Below, piece after piece: positions 46,742 to 54,663 of a stretch of DNA of 64,000 nt. Source of the DNA: Mycobacterium shigaense (GTDB lineage Bacteria; Actinomycetota; Actinomycetes; Mycobacteriales; Mycobacteriaceae); the NCBI RefSeq assembly GCF_002356315.1, contig NZ_AP018164.1, positions 3,348,001 to 3,412,000 on the forward strand. Reading direction: 5' to 3'. Under the pieces are notes generated by a model. That model was not told where the DNA came from. It made no database searches and saw only the letters and a program-made list of their open reading frames with translations. The position numbers and the translations under genes were made by a program. Numbering within the stretch: position 1 is the first letter of the stretch; every line of letters begins with the position of its first letter.

Positions 46742-46846
46742 TGCGCGTCCCTTCCGCCAACTCGAAAACAGTCAGCTCCGCGGGTTCCCGCTTTCGCCGT
46801 AGACGTAACGTGCGCCTGCTCACGCCGGCGGCGATAGAGTGCGTGC

Positions 46847-48226
46847 ATGAGCGACACAGCGGCGCGGTTCGCAGACATCGTCGGCGGCAACCACCTGCTG
46901 ACCGGTGATGCGATCCCCGAGGACTACTGGCACGACGAGGTCTTGACGACGGCACCGCAACGGCCGGCCTACGTCGCCAAGCCGGCCACCGCAGAGGAGG
47001 TCGCCGAGCTGCTGAAAACTGCTACAGCACACCAGGTTCCGGTGACCGCACGCGGATCGGGCAGCGGCTTGTCCGGCGGGGCGGTGCCGGTCGAGGGCGG
47101 GCTGGTGATCTCGTTCGAGCGGATGAACGCCGTCCTCGAGGTCGACACCACGAATCAGGTCGCTGTTGTCCAACCCGGCTTGACGCTCAACGAGCTGGAC
47201 ATCGCGACCGCCGAGTCCGGGCTGCGATACATGGTGCACCCCGGCGAGCTGTCGTCCAGCGTCGGAGGCAACGTCGGCACGAACGCCGGCGGCATGCGTG
47301 CCGTCAAGTACGGGATCGCCCGGCAGAACGTCCTGGGCCTGCAGGCGGTGCTGCCGACCGGCGAGATCATCCGCACCGGCGGCAAGATCGCGAAGATCTC
47401 CACCGGCTACGACCTGACTCAGCTGATCGTCGGCTCCGAGGGCACCCTGGCGCTGGCCACCGAGGTAATCGTCAAGTTGCATCCGCGGCTCGACCACAGC
47501 GCCACTGTGCTGGCCCCGTTCACCGACTTCGACCAGGTCATGATCGCGGTGCCGAGGATTCTCGCCAGCGGGTTGGTGCCCTACATCCTCGAGTACATCG
47601 ACAACCTGACGATGGCCGCCCTGGTGCACACCCAGAAGCTCGAACTCGGGGTCCCCCACAAGATCCGCGACAATTGCCAGGCGTATCTCGTTGTGGCGCT
47701 GGAAAACCGGACGGCCGACCGGCTGGACGAGGACGTCGAGCGGACCGGCGAGCTGCTGGCCGAGCTGGGCGCGCTCGATGCGTATGTGCTCGAAGGCGGT
47801 TCGGCGCGCAAGCTGATCGAGGCGCGCGAGAACGCGTTCTGGACGTTGAAGGCGATGGGCGCCGACGACCTGATCGACACCGTCGTGCCGCGCAGCGCCA
47901 TGCCGAAATTCCTGTCCGGAGCGCGAGAGCTGGCGGCGGCCGTCGGCGGCGCCGCGGTGGGCTGTGGGCACGCCGGCGACGGCAACGTGCACCTGGCGAT
48001 CATCTGCAAGGAAGCGGGAGCTCGCAAGAAGATGCTGGCCGACATCTTCGCGCTGGCAATGGAATTGGGCGGTGCGATCTCCGGCGAGCACGGCCTGGGC
48101 CGCGCCAAGAGCCCGTATTACCGCAAGCTCGAAGACCCGGCCAAGATCGAGCTGATGCGCCGGATCAAGCAGAGCTTCGACCCGGCCGGCATCCTCAATC
48201 CCGGAGTGGTGTTCGCAGCGGAATAG
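46847..48226 (+). CDS. FAD-linked dehydrogenase, GlcD/D-lactate dehydrogenase type
   Basis: A 459-residue flavoprotein (Rv2280-like) of the GlcD family, which oxidises 2-hydroxy acids such as glycolate or D-lactate. FAD domain: VTARGSGSGLSGGAVPVEGG (about 65-84), HPGELSSSVGGNVGTNAGGM (about 130), IVGSEGTLALATEV; the C-terminal domain has CGHAGDGNVHLAI, SGEHGLGRAKSPYY and PAGILNPG. ATG 46847 is clear. No partner subunits (GlcE, GlcF) are adjacent, so it probably works alone. Divergent from the kinase-like gene. Confidence 0.93.
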   Translation: MSDTAARFADIVGGNHLLTGDAIPEDYWHDEVLTTAPQRPAYVAKPATAEEVAELLKTATAHQVPVTARGSGSGLSGGAVPVEGGLVISFERMNAVLEVDTTNQVAVVQPGLTLNELDIATAESGLRYMVHPGELSSSVGGNVGTNAGGMRAVKYGIARQNVLGLQAVLPTGEIIRTGGKIAKISTGYDLTQLIVGSEGTLALATEVIVKLHPRLDHSATVLAPFTDFDQVMIAVPRILASGLVPYILEYIDNLTMAALVHTQKLELGVPHKIRDNCQAYLVVALENRTADRLDEDVERTGELLAELGALDAYVLEGGSARKLIEARENAFWTLKAMGADDLIDTVVPRSAMPKFLSGARELAAAVGGAAVGCGHAGDGNVHLAIICKEAGARKKMLADIFALAMELGGAISGEHGLGRAKSPYYRKLEDPAKIELMRRIKQSFDPAGILNPGVVFAAE

Positions 48227-48237
48227 GCTGGCGCCAG

Positions 48238-48260
48238 TTGTCGCTCAGAGGCGGGCAAAT
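48238..48260 (+). repeat. 23-bp dispersed repeat, copy 1
   Basis: TTGTCGCTCAGAGGCGGGCA and the following AAT are found again, with one mismatch, at 56216-56238. Both copies lie just downstream of a flavoprotein gene, in non-coding DNA. Confidence 0.6.
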
Positions 48261-48271
48261 CGTCACTCGTC

Positions 48272-48295
48272 TCGGGCGCGTTAGTACCCGCCCGA
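48272..48295. terminator. Hairpin between convergent genes
   Basis: TCGGGCG (48272-48278) and CGCCCGA (48289-48295) are perfect 7-base arms with a 10-base loop in the 82-base gap between two converging genes. Probable bidirectional terminator; no T-run. Confidence 0.5.
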
Positions 48296-48308
48296 CAGCA
48301 CCCGCCCC

Positions 48309-49127
48309 TCAGCCAATGACCGGGAAATGCCGCTGCGCAGCCAATGTTTTGAGCCCCTTTTGCATCACCCAGCGCACGTGCGCATCGAGCCGCTTGACGT
48401 CGGGGGCTTCGCCGAACTCGGTGAGATCGATGGGCGGCAACACCTCGGTGACGATCTTGGTGGGCAGCGGGATGTTAAGGGGCGCGAGCACGCTGAACCC
48501 GAAGGGGAAACCGAACGTTATCGGCAGGATATTCGTTCGGAATAGTCTGCGCTCCAACTTGGTCAGCCCGAGGGCACGCGACAGCCATTTGCCACGACTC
48601 AGGAAGAACTGGCTTTCCTGCCCGCCGATGGAGACGGCGGGGACGATCGGGACGTTCGCCTCCAAAGCCGTGGTGATGTAGCCGGTTCGGCCGTCGAAGT
48701 CGATGACGTTCTGCCGCACGGTCGGCCGGTACACGTCGAAGTCGCCGCCCGGGAAGACCAGCACTACGGCGCCGGCGGCCAGCGCCATGGCCGCGTTCTC
48801 GCGCGTCGCACGGATTACCCCGGTCCGCCGGAAAAAGTCGGCGGCCGGTCCGGCGAAGACGGTGTCGAAGCCCAGCGCGTAGAGCGGACGGTCGTAGCCG
48901 TACGCGTCGTAATAGTCGACGGCGAACACCGAAAGGTCGAACGTGAGCATGCCGCCGGAATGATTCGCCACCACCAGGGACGCACCCGGCGGGATGTTCT
49001 CCAGGCCCCGCACCTCGGAGCGGAAATACCGCTTGACGATCGGCCGGGTCAGCGCGATGACATGCTCGGTCAGCCCCCGGTCCCATTTGTCGACGTCGGT
49101 CAAGTCGTCGTGGCTGTCGCCGCTCAT
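48309..49127 (-). CDS. Lysophospholipid/DAG acyltransferase-like protein
   Basis: A 272-residue glycerol-acyltransferase-fold protein of the plant/bacterial PES/DGAT-like branch. The catalytic block is VVANHSGGMLTFD (NHxxxxxD-like), followed by the arginine-containing TGVIRATRENA and the VLVFPGGDFDVYRP block with VPAVSIGGQE. ATG 49127 is preceded by GAGGAAG; the frame is open 31 codons further but without coding character. Likely membrane associated, making or remodelling triacylglycerol or phospholipid. Monocistronic. Confidence 0.9.
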   Translation of the reverse strand: MSGDSHDDLTDVDKWDRGLTEHVIALTRPIVKRYFRSEVRGLENIPPGASLVVANHSGGMLTFDLSVFAVDYYDAYGYDRPLYALGFDTVFAGPAADFFRRTGVIRATRENAAMALAAGAVVLVFPGGDFDVYRPTVRQNVIDFDGRTGYITTALEANVPIVPAVSIGGQESQFFLSRGKWLSRALGLTKLERRLFRTNILPITFGFPFGFSVLAPLNIPLPTKIVTEVLPPIDLTEFGEAPDVKRLDAHVRWVMQKGLKTLAAQRHFPVIG

Positions 49128-49173
49128 GTCTTCCTCGCTCGTCGTTGAGCGTGAGCCGATGCTACGCCGCCGG

Positions 49174-49872
49174 TCAACCGCCTCCACCGACGAGCCGCTC
49201 GACGTCGAGGACCTCACCACGGTTGATGCTGACCCAGTCGCGGCCGCCGAGATAGGGGCGCAGACTCCGGCCGATCAGCTCAGCGTCGGCGGCGGACTTC
49301 GGCCGCTGCAGCTCGTACACGTGCGGCAACGAGGCCATGCCGGTCACGACATCCCACAACCGCAGGGCATCCGGCCCCGTCGGCGGGTCCACCAACACCG
49401 GCCCGAACAGGCATTGTCCGTCGATGAACAGCGTGGGCACGCCGTACCCGCCCGCGTCGAGCACGCGCTGATGATCGGCGCGCACCTCGTCGTGCGTCGT
49501 CGGATCGGCCAGTGCCGCATCGAGAATCGCCTCGTCGGCGCCGATCTCACCCAACAGCCGGCGCGCGACGGCCGGATCGTGCGGTTTGCCACCCAGCGAG
49601 TGCAGCTCGCGGCCGATCGCGGCATACCATCGATCCAACAACGCCATTTCCGACCGGCTCAGCAGCGCGCCGATCCGCATCAACGACCATCCATAGGACC
49701 AATCCCGCTCCCACGGATGCTTCTTGCCCTCGACGCGATTGACCTCCTCCAAGCTGAAGAACCGCCAGTTGATGTCAATCCCCAACTGCACGCGCACATC
49801 TCGGATCCACAGCGATGTCTGATAGGCGAAGGGGCACATTGGATCGAAATGAAAATCCACGCTCACGCTCAT
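49174..49872 (-). CDS. DsbA-fold protein with single cysteine in active-site position
   Basis: A 232-residue DsbA/2-hydroxychromene-2-carboxylate isomerase-fold protein, resembling Rv2466c-type mycoredoxin-like enzymes. The thioredoxin start [20 protein letters not shown] has CPFA where Rv2466c has CPWC, so the resolving cysteine is missing; another cysteine is in [10 protein letters not shown] near residue 155. The cis-Pro region [10 protein letters not shown] and the helical insertion are normal. I chose ATG 49872 with AAGGAG upstream. It may act by a one-cysteine thiol-transfer mechanism or as an isomerase. Confidence 0.85.
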   Translation of the reverse strand: MSVSVDFHFDPMCPFAYQTSLWIRDVRVQLGIDINWRFFSLEEVNRVEGKKHPWERDWSYGWSLMRIGALLSRSEMALLDRWYAAIGRELHSLGGKPHDPAVARRLLGEIGADEAILDAALADPTTHDEVRADHQRVLDAGGYGVPTLFIDGQCLFGPVLVDPPTGPDALRLWDVVTGMASLPHVYELQRPKSAADAELIGRSLRPYLGGRDWVSINRGEVLDVERLVGGGG

Positions 49873-49978
49873 CACCGACTCCTTGCGCCCCGAAAGCGGC
49901 CCCACGACATTGTCCGCCACGGGATGGCGCAGGCGCTACCAAATCCGAGGCCAGATACCCGGTCCGGACACCCAGCAC

Positions 49979-50458
49979 CTACGGCTTCGGACGCACCCCG
50001 GCCGCGCGATACACGAACACCGGCCGCACCGGAAACCGCAGCGTCGTGCGCGGCAACGCGGCCAGCACGTCGGCGGGAATCGTCTTCTGGTAGTGGAACT
50101 TCATCGATCCGCTGAAGGCGCGATCCACGCCGCGCAGGTCGATATCGATGAGCAGGCCCTTGGGCGTCATCGTCGCGGCCGCCGGCCCGCGCGCCACCTC
50201 CCACGGGCAGTCGATCGACCGCAGCCCCGGGTCAGCACGCGTCGGGAACGTTGCCACCACGCGCTCCGCACTGAACGCGAACGCCCCCGTGTACCGCGAG
50301 ACGCCCGAGGCGGAAAACACCCCCGGCACATGGCCGCTGAAGCGCCGGACCACACCGACCCGTTGGGCGAGGAATAGCAACCCCTCGGCCTCGAGCTCGT
50401 CGCGAAGCTCGGCGGGCACGTTGGTCAGCTGCGGCCAGTTGCGGAGAAAGCCACGCAC
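49979..50458 (-). CDS. Conserved hypothetical protein
   Basis: A 159-residue, basic, probably soluble protein with no signal peptide. Features include VGVVRRFSGHVPGVFSASG, a beta-rich centre (RYTGAFAFSAERVVATFP), GPAAATMTPKGLLIDIDL and MKFHYQKTIPADVLAALP. It has the look of a small all-beta ligand-binding protein. Start codon at 50458 (MRGFLRNWPQ). It lies between the DsbA-like and inhibitor genes on the same strand, without overlap. No family recognised. Confidence 0.72.
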   Translation of the reverse strand: MRGFLRNWPQLTNVPAELRDELEAEGLLFLAQRVGVVRRFSGHVPGVFSASGVSRYTGAFAFSAERVVATFPTRADPGLRSIDCPWEVARGPAAATMTPKGLLIDIDLRGVDRAFSGSMKFHYQKTIPADVLAALPRTTLRFPVRPVFVYRAAGVRPKP

Positions 50459-50522
50459 AGCCAGGACGATAGCCGAACCACAGCAAGTCCGCAGTGCTTT
50501 GCCACAGAGGCGGTCAAAGCAA

Positions 50523-50966
50523 TTACTGCACCGTCACGACCACCGAGTACTGGCACACCGGCGCCGGGTTCTTGCCGACGAAGCTGGAGTAGCTGGTCGA
50601 GATCGTCGTCGTCCCGGACTTCAGCGCGTCGAACGTCCAGACCTCGCTGCCGGGCGCCCCCAGCGCGTCGGTGCTCGGCGCGACGTACTGGTGACTGGCT
50701 TGCCGCATGACGCTCTTGTCGCTGATTTTCGTCTCGGCCGCCCAGCGGTAGGGCGTGCTGTAGTTCGAGCCCAGCTGCACCTTGAGCGTGTTGCCGACCG
50801 CCAGCGTGACGTTCTGCGTGATCGACCTCTGCTTCGAGACCTCGTCCATGGAGACCTGCAGCGTCCGCGACGTCGGCGGGTTCCTCGACGCGAAGTGGCA
50901 TCCCATCAACGTCGACGAGAGGAGCATCGCGATGGTCACCAACACTCTGATCTTCACGAAAGCCAT
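50523..50966 (-). CDS. Lipoprotein of the chagasin (I42) protease-inhibitor family
   Basis: A 147-residue lipoprotein: MAFVKIRVLVTIAMLLSST then lipobox LMGC with the lipidated Cys near residue 23. The mature domain has the chagasin loops: GNTLKVQLGSNYSTPYRW (N-x-S-T-x-x-x-W loop), ALGAPGSEVWTFDALKSG (G-x-P-G-x-x-x-W/F loop) and a final VVVTVQ strand. Chagasins block papain-family cysteine proteases. ATG 50966 is preceded by GGAAGAG; starts at 50975 or further up are possible. A role against host cysteine proteases such as cathepsins is only a speculation from the family. Confidence 0.85.
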   Translation of the reverse strand: MAFVKIRVLVTIAMLLSSTLMGCHFASRNPPTSRTLQVSMDEVSKQRSITQNVTLAVGNTLKVQLGSNYSTPYRWAAETKISDKSVMRQASHQYVAPSTDALGAPGSEVWTFDALKSGTTTISTSYSSFVGKNPAPVCQYSVVVTVQ

Positions 50967-51168
50967 CTCTTCCATTATGGCGTGCAGCCTAGTATTCCCC
51001 GTCGGCGTTCGAACCGGAGGTCGCAATGCCGGCGATCTCGGCAGCCCAGCCGCTCATTGCGGCAATGTTTGCTATCCGGGCGCTGGCAAAGCGAAAAGAC
51101 CGCGACGACTGCCCATGACGGGTTACGCCCGTGCGGCACCGCGCTGACGTGTACGTAAAGATGGTTAA

Positions 51169-52755
51169 GTGTTTGGGCTCGAACTCATCGTTGCACTGGT
51201 GTCGGCCGTCATCGTCGGAACCGTGTTGGGCCGGCGGTATCGCGTGGGTCCGCCACTGCTGCTGATCGTGCTCGGTGCGCTGCTGGGTCTGGTCCCCGCC
51301 TTCGGGCACGTGCACATCAACGGCGAGATCGTGCTGCTGCTGTTCCTGCCGGCGATCCTGTACTGGGAAGGCCTCAACACCAGCATCCGGGAGATCCGCG
51401 CGAACCTGCGCATCATCATCTTGCTCAGCGTCCTGCTGGTGATCGCCACCGCCGTCGCGGTGTCCTGGACGGCGCGCGCGCTCGGCATGGAACCCCACGC
51501 CGCCGCCGTCCTCGACGCGGTGTTGTCCCCCACCGACGCCGCCGCCGTGGCCGGTCTGGCGAAACGATTGCCCCGCCGCTCGCTCACCGTGCTGCGGGCC
51601 GAGAGTCTGATCAACGACGGCACCGCGCTGGTGCTGTTCGTCGTGACCGTCCACGTCGCGATCGGCGGGGCCCAGATCACCCCGCCCGACCTGGTGCTGC
51701 GCTTCATCCTGTCCTACGGCGGCGGCATTCTGGCCGGCCTGCTGGTCGGCGGGCTGGCGACCCTGATCCGGAAGCGCATCGACGCGCCGCAGGAGGAAGG
51801 CGCCATCAGCCTGCTGACGCCGTTCGCGGCGTTCCTGATCGCCCAGGCGCTGGACTGCAGCGGTGTGGTCGCGGTCCTGACGTCGGCGTTGGTGCTGACG
51901 TACTCCGGGCCGCTGGTGATCCGGGCCCGTTCCCGGCTGTTGTCCTACGGCTTCTGGGACATGGCGACCTTCCTGATCAACGGCTCGCTGTGGGTGTTTG
52001 TCGGCGTCCAGATCCCGGGCGCGGTGCGCGGCACCGCCGGCGTCGACGGCGGGATTCGCCACGCCGTGTTCATCGCGCTGACCGTCACCGGCGTGATCAT
52101 CGTGTCCCGGATCTTCTGGGGCGAGGCGACGACGCTGCTGCTACGTCTCATCGACCGGCGCGAGGCGCAGCGCGAACGCCGCGTCGACTGGCGTCAGCGC
52201 TTCGTCACCGCCTGGGCCGGATTCCGCGGAGCCGTGTCGCTCGCCGCGGCGCTCGCCGTCCCGGCGACCACGCTCAGCGGTGCGCCGTTCCCGGACCGCA
52301 GCCTGCTCATCTTCGTCGTGATCGTCGTCATTCTCGTGACCGTCATCGTCCAGGGCATCACGCTACCCGCGGTGGTTCGTTGGGCGCGCATGCCCGAGGA
52401 CGTCACCTTCGAGCAAGAGCTGCAGCTGGCCCGCTGCCGGAGCAGCCAGGCCGCGCTCGAGGCGTTGCCCGTCGTCGCCACCGAGCTCGGTGCGAGCCCA
52501 AAGATGTTGGCCCGCCTGCAAAAAGAATTCGAAGAGCACGCCGCGCTGATCGAGGAGAACGACGACGGCACCACCAACGATCTCGCCAAACACAGCGATC
52601 TGGTGCGGCGGATCCGCCTGGGCGTGCTCGATCACAAGCGCCGGGCCATCACCGACCTGCGCAATCAGCGCGTGATCGACGACATCGTGCTGCGCGAGCT
52701 GCAATCCGAGATGGACCTCGAGGAAGTGCAACTGCTCGACCCCGCCGACAACTGA
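51169..52755 (+). CDS. CPA1-family Na+/H+ antiporter
   Basis: A 528-residue membrane antiporter (YjcE/Rv2287-like) exchanging Na+ or K+ for H+. It has about 12 helices; the helix-5 motif AESLINDGTALVLF with the ion-binding ND pair (about 144-157), FLPAILYWEGLN (helix 3), LSPTDAAAVAG, and AWAGFRGAVSLAAALAVP (helix 10-11) are present. The last ~120 residues are a soluble, helical cytoplasmic tail that is highly charged. GTG 51169 is the start. Monocistronic, followed 34 bases later by the ATPase. Confidence 0.92.
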   Translation: MFGLELIVALVSAVIVGTVLGRRYRVGPPLLLIVLGALLGLVPAFGHVHINGEIVLLLFLPAILYWEGLNTSIREIRANLRIIILLSVLLVIATAVAVSWTARALGMEPHAAAVLDAVLSPTDAAAVAGLAKRLPRRSLTVLRAESLINDGTALVLFVVTVHVAIGGAQITPPDLVLRFILSYGGGILAGLLVGGLATLIRKRIDAPQEEGAISLLTPFAAFLIAQALDCSGVVAVLTSALVLTYSGPLVIRARSRLLSYGFWDMATFLINGSLWVFVGVQIPGAVRGTAGVDGGIRHAVFIALTVTGVIIVSRIFWGEATTLLLRLIDRREAQRERRVDWRQRFVTAWAGFRGAVSLAAALAVPATTLSGAPFPDRSLLIFVVIVVILVTVIVQGITLPAVVRWARMPEDVTFEQELQLARCRSSQAALEALPVVATELGASPKMLARLQKEFEEHAALIEENDDGTTNDLAKHSDLVRRIRLGVLDHKRRAITDLRNQRVIDDIVLRELQSEMDLEEVQLLDPADN

Positions 52756-52789
52756 CGGCGCGTCGGTCCCGCGCCGTACAGTCGGCGAC

Positions 52790-53965
52790 ATGTTGCAGAC
52801 CGTTGCGATACGCGGGTATCGGTCGCTGCGCGAGGTGATCCTGCCGCTGGGCCGGCTGTCGATCATCACCGGGGAAAACGGCACCGGAAAGTCGTCGCTG
52901 TACCGCGCACTACGGTTGCTGGCGGATTGCGGACGTGGCGAGGTCATCGGCTCACTCGCCCGCGAAGGCGGTCTGCAATCGGTGCTGTGGGCCGGGCCCG
53001 AGCAGCTGGGCGGCGCTCGACGCTCCCGCAAAACCGAGGGGACGGTACGAACCCGGCCGGTATCGCTCGAATTAGGCTTCTCCGCAGACGATTTCGGTTA
53101 TCTGGTGGACCTCGGCCTTCCGCAGTCGGCCGGGAAGTCGGTGTTCGCCCGCGATCCGGAGATCAAACGCGAGGTGATCTTCGCCGGGCCGGTGCTGCGG
53201 CCCAGCGCGACGCTGGTGCGCCGGTCACGCGTCTTCGCCGAGGCCTCGACGGGCTCGGGTTTCGACGAGCTGTGCCGGTCCCTGCCCTCGTATCGCAGCG
53301 TGCTGGCTGAATACGCCCACCCGCAGGCACTGCCCGAACTCGCGGCGGTGCGAGAACGGCTGCGCGGCTGGCGGTTCTACGACGGCTTCCGGGTCGACGC
53401 GGGCGCACCCGCCCGACGGCCCCACGTCGGCACCCGCACCCCGGTGCTCGCCGACGACGGTGGCGACCTGGCCGCCGCGATCCAAACCATCCTCGAGGCC
53501 GGATTCGACGACCTCAGCGACGCCGTCGCCGAGGCGTTCGACGGCGCCACCATCTCCGTCGGGATTCACGACGGTATGTTCGACCTGCAGCTGCGGCAGC
53601 CCGGCATGCTGCGTCCACTGCGTGCGGCCGAATTATCCGACGGTACATTACGTTTCCTGCTGTGGGCCGCCGCGCTGCTCAGCCCGCAGCCGCCCTCGCT
53701 GATGGTCCTCAACGAACCCGAGACCTCGCTGCACCCCAGCCTGGTGCGCCCACTGGCCTCGCTGATCCGGGCCGCGGCCGCGCACACCCAGGTCCTGGTC
53801 GTCACCCACTCCCGGTCGCTGCTGGAATTCCTCGACACCGTGCCAGTGGCCGAGGCCAGCGCCGACGAGGCCGTCGAAATCGAGCTGCACAAGGACTACG
53901 GCGAAACCCGCATCACCGGCCAGACGCTGCTGACGACCCCGCGCTGGGATTGGGGCAGTCGCTAA
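52790..53965 (+). CDS. SMC/OLD-like AAA ATPase
   Basis: A 391-residue ATPase of the RecF/OLD-type AAA family. Walker A GENGTGKSSLYRALRLLADC (about 29-48), an ABC-like signature LSDGTLRFLLWAAAL (about 284-298), Walker B SLMVLNEPETSLHP (about 304-317), and the switch histidine in VVTHSRSLLEFLD. No nuclease or TOPRIM domain is fused. Related predicted ATPases often belong to defence or repair systems, but no companion gene is seen here: the next gene is a TetR. ATG 52790. Function unknown. Confidence 0.87.
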   Translation: MLQTVAIRGYRSLREVILPLGRLSIITGENGTGKSSLYRALRLLADCGRGEVIGSLAREGGLQSVLWAGPEQLGGARRSRKTEGTVRTRPVSLELGFSADDFGYLVDLGLPQSAGKSVFARDPEIKREVIFAGPVLRPSATLVRRSRVFAEASTGSGFDELCRSLPSYRSVLAEYAHPQALPELAAVRERLRGWRFYDGFRVDAGAPARRPHVGTRTPVLADDGGDLAAAIQTILEAGFDDLSDAVAEAFDGATISVGIHDGMFDLQLRQPGMLRPLRAAELSDGTLRFLLWAAALLSPQPPSLMVLNEPETSLHPSLVRPLASLIRAAAAHTQVLVVTHSRSLLEFLDTVPVAEASADEAVEIELHKDYGETRITGQTLLTTPRWDWGSR

Positions 53966-53978
53966 AGGCCGCAGCATT

Positions 53979-54008
53979 TGCCCGGCAGGCAATATTGCCT
54001 ATTGGGCA
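53979..54008. promoter_or_regulatory. 30-bp palindromic operator upstream of TetR-monooxygenase operon
   Basis: The core AGGCAATATTGCCT (53987-54000) is a perfect 14-base palindrome and the outer TGCCC (53979-53983)/GGGCA (54004-54008) arms extend it symmetrically, giving 12 of 15 matches per half. It is 23 bases before the TetR start, as expected for autoregulation. Confidence 0.8.
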
Positions 54009-54030
54009 TGTTTCACGTACGTTGGTCGTC

Positions 54031-54663
54031 GTGACGGGACTGCGCGAACGCAAGAAGGCCGACACCCGGCGCGCACTCAGCGATGCCGCGCTGAGTTTGG
54101 CCTTCGAGCGTGGACTCGACAACGTGACGCGGGAGGACATCGCCAAACTGGCCGGGGTTTCACTGCGCACCTTCACGAACTACTTCAGCGGCAAGTACGA
54201 GGCACTGGCCTACCGACACACCGAGCGGCTGCGCCACAGCCTCGACGCGTTCCGGCAGCGCCCGACGGACGAACCGCTGTGGACATCGATCACGCATGCC
54301 GCGCTTGTTCCGCTACAGGAAGACTTCGCCGATTCCGGTGGCGACGACGACCTGGTGCCCAGCCGCCAGGAACTCGTCGAGGTCCGCAAGTTGCTGATGA
54401 ATCCCCAGGTGCGTAAGGCGTTGCCGCAACAGCTGTTTGACGAGTGGCTCGACGAGATTGGCGAGCGGACCGGCACCGATCCGGAGCGCGATCTTTATCC
54501 GCGCCTGGTCGTGGCGGTCATGCGCGCCATCGGCGACGCCGCGGCCGAGGCCTATGTGCGGGCCGATCCGCCGGTGGCGATCACCGCATTGATCCGTGAG
54601 GGTTTCGCCGCTGTGAGCGTGACGCTGCCCGAACCCTCGAGGAAGAAGGCACACCGTGGCTGA
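54031..54663 (+). CDS. TetR-family regulator of the second FAD monooxygenase
   Basis: A 210-residue TetR protein: MTGLRERKKADTRRALSDAA begins the DNA-binding domain, HTH at about 28-55 (VTREDIAKLAGVSLRTFTNY). The C-terminal domain resembles the mycofactocin-type or general TetR_C type. GTG 54031 follows the palindrome at 53979-54008. The next gene starts eight bases before its stop, so they form an operon. Likely represses itself and the monooxygenase until an aromatic ligand binds. Confidence 0.88.
   Translation: MTGLRERKKADTRRALSDAALSLAFERGLDNVTREDIAKLAGVSLRTFTNYFSGKYEALAYRHTERLRHSLDAFRQRPTDEPLWTSITHAALVPLQEDFADSGGDDDLVPSRQELVEVRKLLMNPQVRKALPQQLFDEWLDEIGERTGTDPERDLYPRLVVAVMRAIGDAAAEAYVRADPPVAITALIREGFAAVSVTLPEPSRKKAHRG

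Noticed and set aside
52790-53965. Two-gene antiviral defence system built on the OLD-like ATPase
   Set aside because: The ATPase has no nuclease domain and no coupled effector gene; the next genes form a TetR-monooxygenase module.
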